A stretch of 5,995 nucleotides of DNA from an uncultured Sphingomonadales bacterium (GCA_903828025.1 CAIKKO010000234.1:1-5995), one strand, 5' to 3'. Positions 1 to 5,188 are shown, numbered from the stretch's first letter. Program-made: numbers and translations. Notes: generated by a model not told the origin, from the letters alone.

Positions 1-374
1 ATCACGTCTTTGCCCGCACCGCCGGACAGGGTGTCGTTGCCTTCGCCGCCCTTGATTGCATCGTTGCCCGCGCCGCCTGCCAGCGTATCCGCGCCAGCGC
101 CGCCGTCGAGCTTGTCGTTGCCAGCGCCGCCATCGAGCGTATCGGCGCCCGTGCCGCCTGACAGCGCGTCGTTGCCGTCGTCGCCGGTGAGCGTGTCGTT
201 GCCGACCCCGCCTGCCAGTTTGTCGTTGCCAGTGCCGCCATCGAGCGTGTCGTTGCCCACGCCGCCGTTCAGCACGTCGTTGCCGGCATCGCCCGAGAGG
301 TTGTCGTCACCCGCGCCGCCGCTGACGTGGTCGTCGCCCGCGCCGCCGTGCTCGGTGTCGTTGCCCTTGCCGCC
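1..374 (-). repeat. 27-bp imperfect tandem repeats encoding RTX nonapeptides
   Basis: The DNA has a 27-base period that follows the GGxGxDxLx protein repeat. Units are diverged at the third codon position, so selection appears to act on the protein rather than on DNA identity. Expect assembly or copy-number differences between strains here. Confidence 0.85.
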
Positions 375-734
375 GTGGATGGTATCGTTGATGTTGCCGT
401 CGTGGTTCTGATCGTCGGCGATGCCGTTGACGTGGTCGCCGCCAGAGCCGCCGATGGCACCGGGGCCGGGCAGGACGGGCAGGCCATCCGGCGTGGTAAA
501 GGTCAGGCCGCCATCGACATAGAGCGAGGCATCGTCGGTGGTGTCGGCGGTCTGGTGGAACGTGTCGATCGCGATGTGATCGGCGAAGGTGCTCGTGAGC
601 GTAACGTCGTTGGTTGCCGCATCGAACGAGAGGACCTGATTGTCGTGGAGGTGCACGGCTTCGGTCGAGCCATCATCGACCTTGAACATGCTGATCGAAT
701 CGCCGTTGACGATGAACTGGAAGATATCGGTCAT
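1..734 (-). CDS. RTX-type calcium-binding repeat protein, partial (C-terminus outside window)
   Basis: Reading from the ATG at 734 leftwards gives 244 codons without a stop, continuing past base 1. The SD AAGGA lies 8 bases before the ATG. Residues 1-90 (start MTDIFQFIVNGDSISMFKVD) form a non-repetitive domain that I do not recognise, with no signal peptide. Residues 91-120 are a Gly/Asp/Asn-rich linker. From residue 121 to the window edge there are 13 complete GGxGxDxLx nonapeptides plus part of a 14th (for example GGAGNDKLD, GGVGNDTLT). Such repeats bind calcium in a parallel beta-roll and mark proteins exported through type I secretion, usually with an uncleaved C-terminal signal, which would lie off the window. 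It could be an adhesin, a bacteriocin-like protein or an enzyme whose catalytic part lies beyond the repeats. Family assignment is firm; the function is unknown. Confidence 0.88.
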   Translation of the reverse strand, partial: MTDIFQFIVNGDSISMFKVDDGSTEAVHLHDNQVLSFDAATNDVTLTSTFADHIAIDTFHQTADTTDDASLYVDGGLTFTTPDGLPVLPGPGAIGGSGGDHVNGIADDQNHDGNINDTIHGGKGNDTEHGGAGDDHVSGGAGDDNLSGDAGNDVLNGGVGNDTLDGGTGNDKLAGGVGNDTLTGDDGNDALSGGTGADTLDGGAGNDKLDGGAGADTLAGGAGNDAIKGGEGNDTLSGGAGKDV

Positions 735-961
735 TGGTGGGTTCCTTGCCCGTGAGACACGCTGCAATTCGCCGTAAAAACCTGCCAATATGTAAATGCG
801 CTGCCGGGGATAGTGCGCAGGATGCGGGGCTGGCCTTCATGCTGCGCGCGCCGGGGCAAAAAATTAACGATCGTGTCCAGCAAATGTCCTCACGGCAACA
901 GGAAGCGGGGACTGGCCGGAACAGCGGGGTCGAAGCTGGAATTTTTTTTGGGGGGGCGCGT

Positions 962-1945
962 TCAGGCCGCCTCGCGCGCGGCGCCGATCATGCGGTCTGC
1001 CAGGCGCCGGCCCGAAACCCAGGCGCATTCGACTCGCGGACCCAGCAGCCAATCGCCACAAGCACCTATCTGCTGGGCCTCGTTCCACAGGCAGCCGAGC
1101 CCGGTTCCAGCCGATAGCGCATAGCGCCAGCGATGGACCGAATGGGCAATCGGCGCGGGCAGAGGGGTGCCGGTCGCGGTGCCCAGCGCGCCAAGGAGGT
1201 GCGGCGCAATGGCGTCCGGCGTAAGCTCAAGGTGCGCGGAGGACCACTGCGGCGTGGCCTGAACCACCCAGCTTTCCGGACCGGAGCGTCCCGGCTTGGC
1301 GCTGTTGCGCGCCGCCCAGGCGATGATGCCATGATCGCGCACGGTATGGTCGGCAAACGGCACCGGCGCTTCGAAGGCAAACATCCCGGTCCAGCACGGC
1401 TGCGAGCGGGCATAGAGCGCGGCGCGGGCCAGCTCGAAATCGTGGAGGGTGAGAATGGGGGCGGCCTGTTCGGCGGGGAGCGCGAGCACGGCTGCGTCGA
1501 AATGCATGGTCGGCATGCCCTCACCCAGCAGTCGCCACCGGCCGCCTTCGCGGGCAAGGCCGCTGACATGGTGCGAGAAATGCACCGCATGCTGCGCGGC
1601 GAGGTGGTGCAGCACGGTGTTCATCGCGGGCACGCCGACCCACGCGTCGGCCCGCGCTTCGGGCCAGCGGACGGCGAAACCGGCCTCCGCCCAGCGCGAC
1701 ACTTCGGCTGCAAAACCGGGATCGCGCACGGTGAAATATTGCGCGCCAAAATCGAACGAGGCCGGCCCGTGATCGGTTTCCAGCTGGCGCGAGGCCATGC
1801 GTCCGCCGGGGCGGCGGCCTTTGTCGAACAGGGTTACCGACCAACCACTTGCCGCGAGGACATCGGCGCAGGACAGGCCGGCCATGCCTGCCCCTATGAT
1901 CGCAACACTCGGCATGTGTTTAGGCATCGCCTGGGCATCCGTCAC
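962..1945 (-). CDS. Renalase-like FAD/NAD(P)-dependent oxidoreductase (COG3380 type)
   Basis: A 327-residue protein if read from the GTG at 1945. The N-terminus has a dinucleotide-binding Rossmann motif, GAGMAG (residues 18-23), followed by a strand ending FDKG and then RPGGR (45-49), the GG-R motif of amine oxidase and renalase flavoproteins. FDFGAQYFT (64-72) is a conserved early block. The C-terminus has CGDWLLGPRVECAW (296-309), the segment that contacts the FAD ribityl chain in this family. The protein looks full length, cytosolic, with no membrane segment. The substrate cannot be read from sequence. The GTG overlaps the folE stop as GTGA and has no SD of its own, so translation is probably coupled to folE. 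ATGs at 1927 and 1915 are alternatives; the one at 1915 sits two residues before the Rossmann strand. Bacterial relatives may oxidise non-productive NAD(P)H isomers, but that role is unproven here. Confidence 0.85.
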   Translation of the reverse strand: MTDAQAMPKHMPSVAIIGAGMAGLSCADVLAASGWSVTLFDKGRRPGGRMASRQLETDHGPASFDFGAQYFTVRDPGFAAEVSRWAEAGFAVRWPEARADAWVGVPAMNTVLHHLAAQHAVHFSHHVSGLAREGGRWRLLGEGMPTMHFDAAVLALPAEQAAPILTLHDFELARAALYARSQPCWTGMFAFEAPVPFADHTVRDHGIIAWAARNSAKPGRSGPESWVVQATPQWSSAHLELTPDAIAPHLLGALGTATGTPLPAPIAHSVHRWRYALSAGTGLGCLWNEAQQIGACGDWLLGPRVECAWVSGRRLADRMIGAAREAA

Positions 1946-2568
1946 CGGCGGCCCATCAGTGCGAGCACTTCCTTCCGGCTGCTTGCATCATCGAGGAAGC
2001 AGCCCAGCATGCGGCTGGTGATCATGCCCACGCCGGGGGTGCGCACGCCGCGCCCGGTCATGCAGCCGTGCTGCGCCTCGATCACCACGGCGACGCCCTG
2101 GGGCTGAAGGTGATCCCAGATGCACTGCGCGACTTCGCTGGTCAGCCGCTCCTGGATCTGCAGCCGGCGAGCATAGCCATGCAGCACCCGCGCCAGCTTG
2201 GATATGCCGACAACGCGGCTGCGCGGGAGGTAGGCGATCGAGGCGGTGCCGGTGATCGGCGCGAGGTGATGCTCACAGTGCGACTGGAACGGAATGTCGC
2301 GCAGCAGCACGACTTCGTCATACCCCGCAACTTCGCTGAAAGTGCGCTGCAGGTGGAACCCCGGATCTTCGTCATACCCGGCGCAATATTCGCGCCAGGC
2401 GCGGGCCACACGGTTCGGCGTATCGGAAAGCCCCTCGCGCTGCGGATCATCACCGGCCCAGCGCAGCAACGTGCGGATTGCTTCCTGCACCGGCTCGGGC
2501 ACGATCAGTTTGCCGTTTTCGGCGAGCGTTGCGAAATCATGGCTCACGTAGTTCAAGGCACTCTCCAT
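1942..2568 (-). CDS. folE: GTP cyclohydrolase I
   Basis: It converts GTP to 7,8-dihydroneopterin triphosphate plus formate, the first step of tetrahydrofolate and pterin synthesis, in the cytosol as a toroidal homodecamer. From the ATG at 2568 the protein has 208 residues, normal for type I enzymes. The active-site block SHCEHH (96-101) supplies zinc ligands C98 and H101 and catalytic H100. QHGCMTGRGV (166-175) supplies H167 and the third zinc ligand C169. The spacing of 71 residues from C98 to C169 equals that between C110 and C181 in E. coli FolE. GISKLARV (121-128) and TSEVAQCIWDHLQPQGVAVVIEA are also typical. A TTG at 2604 would add 12 residues but lacks support; the ATG has only a weak GGGAC before it. 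It is the first gene of a two-gene unit with the flavoprotein and is divergent from the LOV-HTH gene. A second housekeeping folE may exist elsewhere. Confidence 0.95.
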   Translation of the reverse strand: MESALNYVSHDFATLAENGKLIVPEPVQEAIRTLLRWAGDDPQREGLSDTPNRVARAWREYCAGYDEDPGFHLQRTFSEVAGYDEVVLLRDIPFQSHCEHHLAPITGTASIAYLPRSRVVGISKLARVLHGYARRLQIQERLTSEVAQCIWDHLQPQGVAVVIEAQHGCMTGRGVRTPGVGMITSRMLGCFLDDASSRKEVLALMGRR

Positions 2569-2711
2569 GCGTGGTCCCGGTCTGACCGCAAAGCGAGCGG
2601 CCAAAACGCGGGGCGCAGCAAAAGGTGGAGCGGACTTGGCGACCGCTACAAACAGAGTTACCCATGCCGCTGACTTGTCGCTAAGATCGGGATGGGCCGT
2701 GTTTTTGGGAA

Positions 2712-2727
2712 CATGGACCTAAGGGCA
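2712..2727. promoter_or_regulatory. Candidate LOV-HTH (EL222-like) operator in folE/LOV-HTH intergenic region
   Basis: CATGGACCTAAGGGCA lies 37 bases upstream of the LOV-HTH start at 2764. Its core GGACCTAAGGGC (2715-2726) fits RGNCYWWRGNCY, the EL222 consensus as I remember it, at 11 of 12 positions. It also matches the strand complement of the selected EL222 target (the basis of the C120 promoter) at 12 of 16 positions. The consensus is recalled, not looked up. No clear -35/-10 pair stands out in 2569-2763 on either strand. Confidence 0.4.
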
Positions 2728-2751
2728 ATTGCGCTTCGGGCGCAGGAGCCG

Positions 2752-2757
2752 AAGGGG
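2752..2757 (+). promoter_or_regulatory. Ribosome binding site deciding the LOV-HTH start
   Basis: AAGGGG sits 6 bases before the ATG at 2764, with AGGAG just upstream at 2744-2748. The earlier in-frame ATGs at 2692 and 2713 lack an equally good site, so 2764 is preferred. This start also leaves the candidate operator outside the coding sequence. Confidence 0.6.
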
Positions 2758-2763
2758 AAGAGC

Positions 2764-3354
2764 ATGACAATAGGCGCAATGATAGACAACAGCCTCGTGG
2801 CGGCGGTGGTGAGCAACCCCCGTCTTCCCGACAATCCAATCGTCGGCTGCAACGCCGCGTTCATGGAACTGACCGGGTATGGCAAAGACGAAATCATTGG
2901 CCGCAATTGCCGGTTCCTGCGCGGCCCGGGGACCGAGCCGGAGCTGACCGAACAGCTGCGCACGGGCATCGCGGCGCGCATGCCGGTGATGGTGGAACTC
3001 ATCAACTACAAGCGCGACGGTACGCCGTTTCGCAACGCGGTGATGATCGCGCCGATCTTCGATGCGGCGGGTGAACTGGAATGGTTTCTGGGCAGCCAGG
3101 TGGAAATCGCCGGGGCCGTGGACGCTGCGCCAAGCGCTCGTGTGGCCGATGCCCGTGAAAAGGTCGCCGCGCTGTCGCGCCGCCAGCGCGAGATCCTCGA
3201 ATGCATCGCAGCGGGGCGGCTCAACAAGCAGATTGCCTATGAACTCGGCCTCAGCGAACGCACGGTGAAGCTGCACCGCGCCGCCGTCCTCCGCGCGCTG
3301 GGCGTGCGCACCAGCGCCGATGCGATCCGCATGGCGATCGAAGCGGGGCTGTAA
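2764..3354 (+). CDS. LOV-HTH blue-light-responsive transcription factor (EL222-like)
   Basis: A 196-residue cytosolic protein. Residues about 10-115 are a LOV-type PAS domain. GRNCRFLRG (46-54) carries the flavin-adduct cysteine C49; INYKRDGTPFRNAV (80-93) and FLGSQVE (108-114) supply the conserved Asn and Gln residues that hold the FMN ring. A short linker (about 115-133) precedes a LuxR/FixJ-type helix-turn-helix (about 136-196): LSRRQREILECIAAG, then NKQIAYELGLSERTVKLHRA. In Erythrobacter EL222, the characterised relative, light forms a cysteine-FMN bond, releases the HTH and lets the protein dimerise on DNA. All key photochemical residues are present, so light sensing is expected. It has no receiver or kinase domain. 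It is divergently placed to folE-oxidoreductase, which are its likely targets, and may control itself through the 2712-2727 site. In-frame starts at 2692 and 2713 would give 220 or 213 residues. Confidence 0.92.
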   Translation: MTIGAMIDNSLVAAVVSNPRLPDNPIVGCNAAFMELTGYGKDEIIGRNCRFLRGPGTEPELTEQLRTGIAARMPVMVELINYKRDGTPFRNAVMIAPIFDAAGELEWFLGSQVEIAGAVDAAPSARVADAREKVAALSRRQREILECIAAGRLNKQIAYELGLSERTVKLHRAAVLRALGVRTSADAIRMAIEAGL

Positions 3355-3594
3355 GACCCTGCCCGTTGGGACAGGTTGAGAGCGCGGTCCTGCCTCCCCA
3401 CTTGGCGGTCATCGGGTCGAGGGAGCCAAGCTCCCCTTCGCGGTCGCACATGGGCGCGGGCCTTTCTGGCCTCCCCCCGCTTCGCCGGGAGGTCCGCGCC
3501 TTTGACCCCATCGCCGCAAGCAGGCGTAGCGGCTCGGGAACCGGCAGTTGACGAAGCCCGCAAAACCCAGCATGTGCGCCACTTCCGCGTGAGC
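3355..3594. other. Intergenic, hairpin-rich, no gene seen
   Basis: Just after the LOV-HTH stop, CCTGCCC/GGGACAGG (3358-3375) can fold with one bulged A, but no T-run follows, so it is a weak terminator at best. A perfect GGGAGC-CAA-GCTCCC stem-loop lies at 3421-3435, and CCTCCC/GGGAGG arms at 3470-3492. Frames through here have no protein-like features. Confidence 0.55.
3548..3576 (+). promoter_or_regulatory. Possible promoter of the tRNA-Val gene
   Basis: TTGACG (3548-3553) is followed after 17 bases by CATGTG (3571-3576), a poor -10 element. A start near 3583 would leave a leader of about 12 bases before the tRNA fragment, a plausible tRNA promoter layout. The -35 is convincing, the -10 is not. 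Confidence 0.35.
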
Positions 3595-3637
3595 GGGCGG
3601 TTAGCTCAGTTGGTAGAGCATCTCGTTTACACCGAGG
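3595..3637 (+). pseudogene. 5' half of tRNA-Val(TAC), truncated after the anticodon arm
   Basis: Bases 3595-3601 (GGGCGGT) are the 5' acceptor strand, TA are positions 8-9, and GCTC/GAGC (3604-3607, 3616-3619) is the D stem around AGTTGGTA. TCTCG/CGAGG (3621-3625, 3633-3637) is the anticodon stem with loop TTTACAC and anticodon TAC at 3628-3630. All match bacterial valine tRNA. The next bases are ATTAGACCC, and no T arm (GTTCGA) or acceptor complement (ACCGCCC) follows on this strand. As it stands the gene cannot yield a tRNA. The break fits the end of an integrated element; the 3' half is probably at the far end, outside the window. Confidence 0.85.
3621..3637 (+). other. Candidate attachment core (anticodon arm) at element boundary
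   Basis: TCTCG-TTTACAC-CGAGG is an inverted repeat with a 7-base centre, the layout used by many tyrosine integrases that insert into tRNA anticodon arms. Sequence is tRNA-like to its left and foreign to its right. No integrase gene is in the window, so the assignment is inferred. Confidence 0.45.
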
Positions 3638-3648
3638 ATTAGACCCAA

Positions 3649-3684
3649 AAAACGGCCGTTTTCCGTTTCTTCTTTGAAGAACGG
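3649..3684. repeat. Palindrome and adjacent stem-loop next to the boundary
   Basis: AAAACGGCCGTTTT (3649-3662) is a perfect 14-bp palindrome, directly followed by CCGTTTCTTC-TTT-GAAGAACGG (3663-3684), a stem with one bulged T. These could be protein sites of the element end or a weak terminator of the former tRNA transcript. Confidence 0.6.
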
Positions 3685-3695
3685 AGCCGGTTCAT

Positions 3696-3998
3696 ATGGC
3701 GAACAAAGCCACTTCTGCGGACCATCTGCGGACCACTTTCAAATCTGCCAGCTTACGCCGGATGGCGGCGATCAGCTTCGCTTTTGGCGACAACTTAGCC
3801 TCGCTGTCGCACGGTCGAATACCCACCGGATCCCAACTGGTTGGCACCGGCCCAGAGCCGCCACCCGGCCAACGAAAAACCGCTGGAAGGGCGGCAACCC
3901 TTCGCAGCGGCTCAATGAATAGCTATGCGGCTATCTTAGAATCTTATCGCTCAAGCGACTCCTGCGCAAGCGCGGTTTGCGAGGGAGGGCGCATATGA
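3696..3998 (+). CDS. Hypothetical leader ORF overlapping repC start
   Basis: A 100-codon frame beginning ATG GCG AAC, with GGAG 9 bases upstream. It ends in TGA at 3996-3998, which overlaps the repC ATG as ATGA. The product (MANKATSADHLRTTF...) resembles no family I know, and its codons (three TTA, plus ATA, AGG and CGA) fit the GC-rich neighbours poorly, so it may not be selected as a protein. Its possible value is positional: ribosomes reading it would pass through the stem-loop at 3959-3987 that masks the repC SD, so it could work as a translational-coupling leader like tap or repY upstream of IncFII/IncI initiators. It may equally be a chance frame. Confidence 0.35.
   Translation: MANKATSADHLRTTFKSASLRRMAAISFAFGDNLASLSHGRIPTGSQLVGTGPEPPPGQRKTAGRAATLRSGSMNSYAAILESYRSSDSCASAVCEGGRI
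3714..3735 (+). repeat. Two perfect tandem 11-bp repeats (TCTGCGGACCA)
   Basis: TCTGCGGACCA occurs at 3714-3724 and again at 3725-3735, one helical turn apart, about 80 bases from the tRNA break. A five-base partial copy (TCTGC) follows at 3741. They could be iterons for RepC or arm-type sites for an integrase. Confidence 0.75.
3875..3910 (-). terminator. Intrinsic terminator pointing away from repC
   Basis: On the minus strand, CCGCTG and GAAGGG (on the opposite arm CCCTTC and CAGCGG) form a 12-pair stem (3910 to 3880) with a single bulged base and a six-base loop, followed at once by TTTTT (3879-3875). This is a textbook rho-independent terminator for a leftward transcript. No leftward gene lies to its right, which suggests a short antisense RNA. 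Confidence 0.75.
3875..3935 (-). ncRNA. Putative antisense RNA against the repC leader
   Basis: A leftward transcript of about 60 bases is predicted between a promoter-like pair and the terminator at 3910-3875. On the minus strand the pair is TTGCGC (3969-3964), a 17-base spacer, then TAAGAT (3946-3941). The start would be near 3935. The RNA would have a small 5' stem (ATAGC/GCTAT, 3919-3934) and the terminator stem, the two-hairpin form of plasmid counter-transcribed RNAs. In repABC plasmids a ctRNA of similar size, transcribed opposite to repC from its leader, limits initiator synthesis. Sequence similarity to those RNAs was not tested. The terminator is strong evidence; the promoter is only fair. 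Confidence 0.5.
3941..3969 (-). promoter_or_regulatory. Candidate promoter of the antisense RNA
   Basis: Minus strand TTGCGC at 3969-3964 and TAAGAT at 3946-3941, 17 bases apart. The -10 agrees with TATAAT at 4 of 6 positions and the -35 has only the TTG. A second TAAGAT occurs at 3938-3933. Confidence 0.35.
3959..3987 (+). promoter_or_regulatory. Stem-loop masking the repC Shine-Dalgarno
   Basis: CTCCTGCGCAAG (3959-3970) pairs with TTTGCGAGGGAG (3976-3987) around the loop CGCGG: nine Watson-Crick pairs, two wobbles and one G/A mismatch. The 3' arm contains most of GAGGGAGG (3981-3988), the SD six bases before the repC ATG. When folded, the mRNA would block initiation. Confidence 0.55.
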
Positions 3999-5188
3999 GC
4001 ACCACCTTTGCCCACGCGGGGCTGCCTGCTGGCGTGACCCGCTTCGAGATGTTGCGGCTGTTCGAGCAAGTGGCACGACCAGGCTTCGGCTTGTCCTCTA
4101 CGGCGGTCGCACTGGTCCGGCACTATGTGCTGAAGACGATGGACGGCGACTACCTGGCAGGCCGCATTTGCGCGGTGTGGACTCAGGCTTGCCGCTTTGC
4201 TGAAGCCTTGGGTCTGACTCCCCGCTCTATCAATTCAGCCGAGCGTGAGCTGGAGCAAGCAGGCTTCATCGTCCGCAATGCCGGGATCAATGGGGAGCGC
4301 GCAGGCGACCGCCAAGATGGCGCAATCGTCTGGGCCGCTGGAATCAACCTCGCGCCACTCGTCGGCCGGTTCGCCGAGATGCAGGCCAAGGCCGAGGCTC
4401 TGGATCTTCAAGCTCGAGCCATTCAGCAATGCCGTGCCGAAATCCGCCAGTTGGGGCAGCGCATCCGCGAAGCGGATGACGATGATTTGCGCGAGAGGGC
4501 GGAGACTGTCCTACCTGATGGTCGGACCGCGCGGATCAACAGCATCAGCCGCCTGGTCGCCATCCGTGAAGCCTTGTCTGCTATGCTCGACGCGATCGAA
4601 TCTGCACCCGACCCTAAACCCCGTGCACTGAAAACTTCCGACGCGCCGGAAGAAAACTGCGCACCCAATATACAAGACAAAAACTCACCACGAAGGCGTA
4701 CCGCGCCGGCCCCCGATCCGTGCGACCGCATTCGGCCTGCGATGGCGCTGGCGGTAGCCACCGAGAGCTATCGCGGCATCGTCGAGGCGCTGGGTGGACC
4801 GACCTGGCCCAACCTGGTCGAGGCGTCGTGGCGGAGTTGCGGTCGGCTTGGGATCGCCCAGAGCACCTGGGGCCGGGCTTGCCAGCAGTTCGGTCGGGAA
4901 CGGGCGGCGCTCAGCGTGTTGCTGATTGACCGGAATGCCGAACTGCCGCTGGGGCACCGCTATCGGGTCGCCTCACCAGCAAGGTGTCTGGCAGGTATGG
5001 TGCGGCGGGTACGCTCGGCAGGGGTGAACCTCGCTGGTCTGTTCCGGGCGACGGAGCGCAACGTCCAGCAGGCGCCGCCGGAAGTCACCTTGCCTGAGCA
5101 GACCATCGAGCCTCCGCGGGGTCCCATGGCTCATCTCACCGCGAGGCTGATGGCCAGCATGGAGCGGCGCGTCACGCCTCATGGGTGA
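3995..5188 (+). CDS. repC: Replication initiator, RepC family
   Basis: A 397-residue plasmid-type initiator that should bind the origin and recruit the replication machinery. Residues about 10-125 resemble the RepC N-terminal winged helix: LPAGVTRFEMLRLFEQ, a helix-turn-helix at ALGLTPRSINSAERELEQAGFIVR (71-94), and the INLAPLV block (117-123) that corresponds to FDLSPL in repABC RepC. A charged, probably helical stretch follows (125-205). A disordered linker (about 205-245) leads to a C-terminal domain (about 247-352, ALAVATESYRGIVEALGG to VNLAGLFRA) like the RepC C-terminal fold, and the last 45 residues are Pro-rich. The ATG at 3995 has a strong SD; a TTG at 3977 is rejected. It lies upstream of parA, opposite to repABC order, as in several alphaproteobacterial integrative elements. 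Regulation is probably through the leader RNA structures. Confidence 0.85.
   Translation: MSTTFAHAGLPAGVTRFEMLRLFEQVARPGFGLSSTAVALVRHYVLKTMDGDYLAGRICAVWTQACRFAEALGLTPRSINSAERELEQAGFIVRNAGINGERAGDRQDGAIVWAAGINLAPLVGRFAEMQAKAEALDLQARAIQQCRAEIRQLGQRIREADDDDLRERAETVLPDGRTARINSISRLVAIREALSAMLDAIESAPDPKPRALKTSDAPEENCAPNIQDKNSPRRRTAPAPDPCDRIRPAMALAVATESYRGIVEALGGPTWPNLVEASWRSCGRLGIAQSTWGRACQQFGRERAALSVLLIDRNAELPLGHRYRVASPARCLAGMVRRVRSAGVNLAGLFRATERNVQQAPPEVTLPEQTIEPPRGPMAHLTARLMASMERRVTPHG
4636..4700. other. A-rich segment inside repC, candidate origin
   Basis: Near-palindrome TTCCGACGCGCCGGAA (4636-4651, 14 of 16 symmetric) is followed by an A-rich stretch; 4661-4690 is about 40 percent GC in an otherwise GC-rich gene. 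It encodes the variable linker between the RepC domains. In repABC plasmids the origin lies inside repC in such a region, so this is the best oriV candidate, by analogy only. Confidence 0.35.

Noticed and set aside
1..374. CRISPR-like or satellite repeat
   Set aside because: The 27-base period translates without breaks into RTX nonapeptides, and the units have no spacers.
856..874. AAAAAATTAACGATCGT as a terminator for the leftward flavoprotein transcript
   Set aside because: The 8-bp palindrome ACGATCGT leaves no loop, so a stable hairpin before the T-run is unlikely.
1133..2107. 324-codon plus-strand frame opposite the flavoprotein and folE
   Set aside because: It is antisense to two clearly homologous genes, is rich in Arg/Gly typical of GC-rich shadows, and shows no domain.
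2692..2763. Upstream extension of the LOV-HTH protein by 24 residues
   Set aside because: The ATG at 2764 has the better SD, and the extension would cover the candidate operator. Kept only as an alternative.
3376..3642. Plus-strand frame ending in RLAQLVEHLVYTED
   Set aside because: The ending is the well-known translation of a tRNA-Val gene. The frame is spurious and lies across the tRNA fragment and intergenic hairpins.
3626..3660. Group I intron interrupting the tRNA anticodon loop
   Set aside because: The tRNA match runs through the 3' strand of the anticodon stem, not only the loop, and no 3' exon appears in the remaining 2.3 kb.
3674..3922. 82-codon plus-strand frame in the repC leader
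   Set aside because: TTG start without a ribosome binding site, overlaps the 3696 frame, and shows no protein-like pattern.
3977..3994. TTG start for RepC
   Set aside because: The ATG at 3995 has a strong SD that lies inside the would-be extension.
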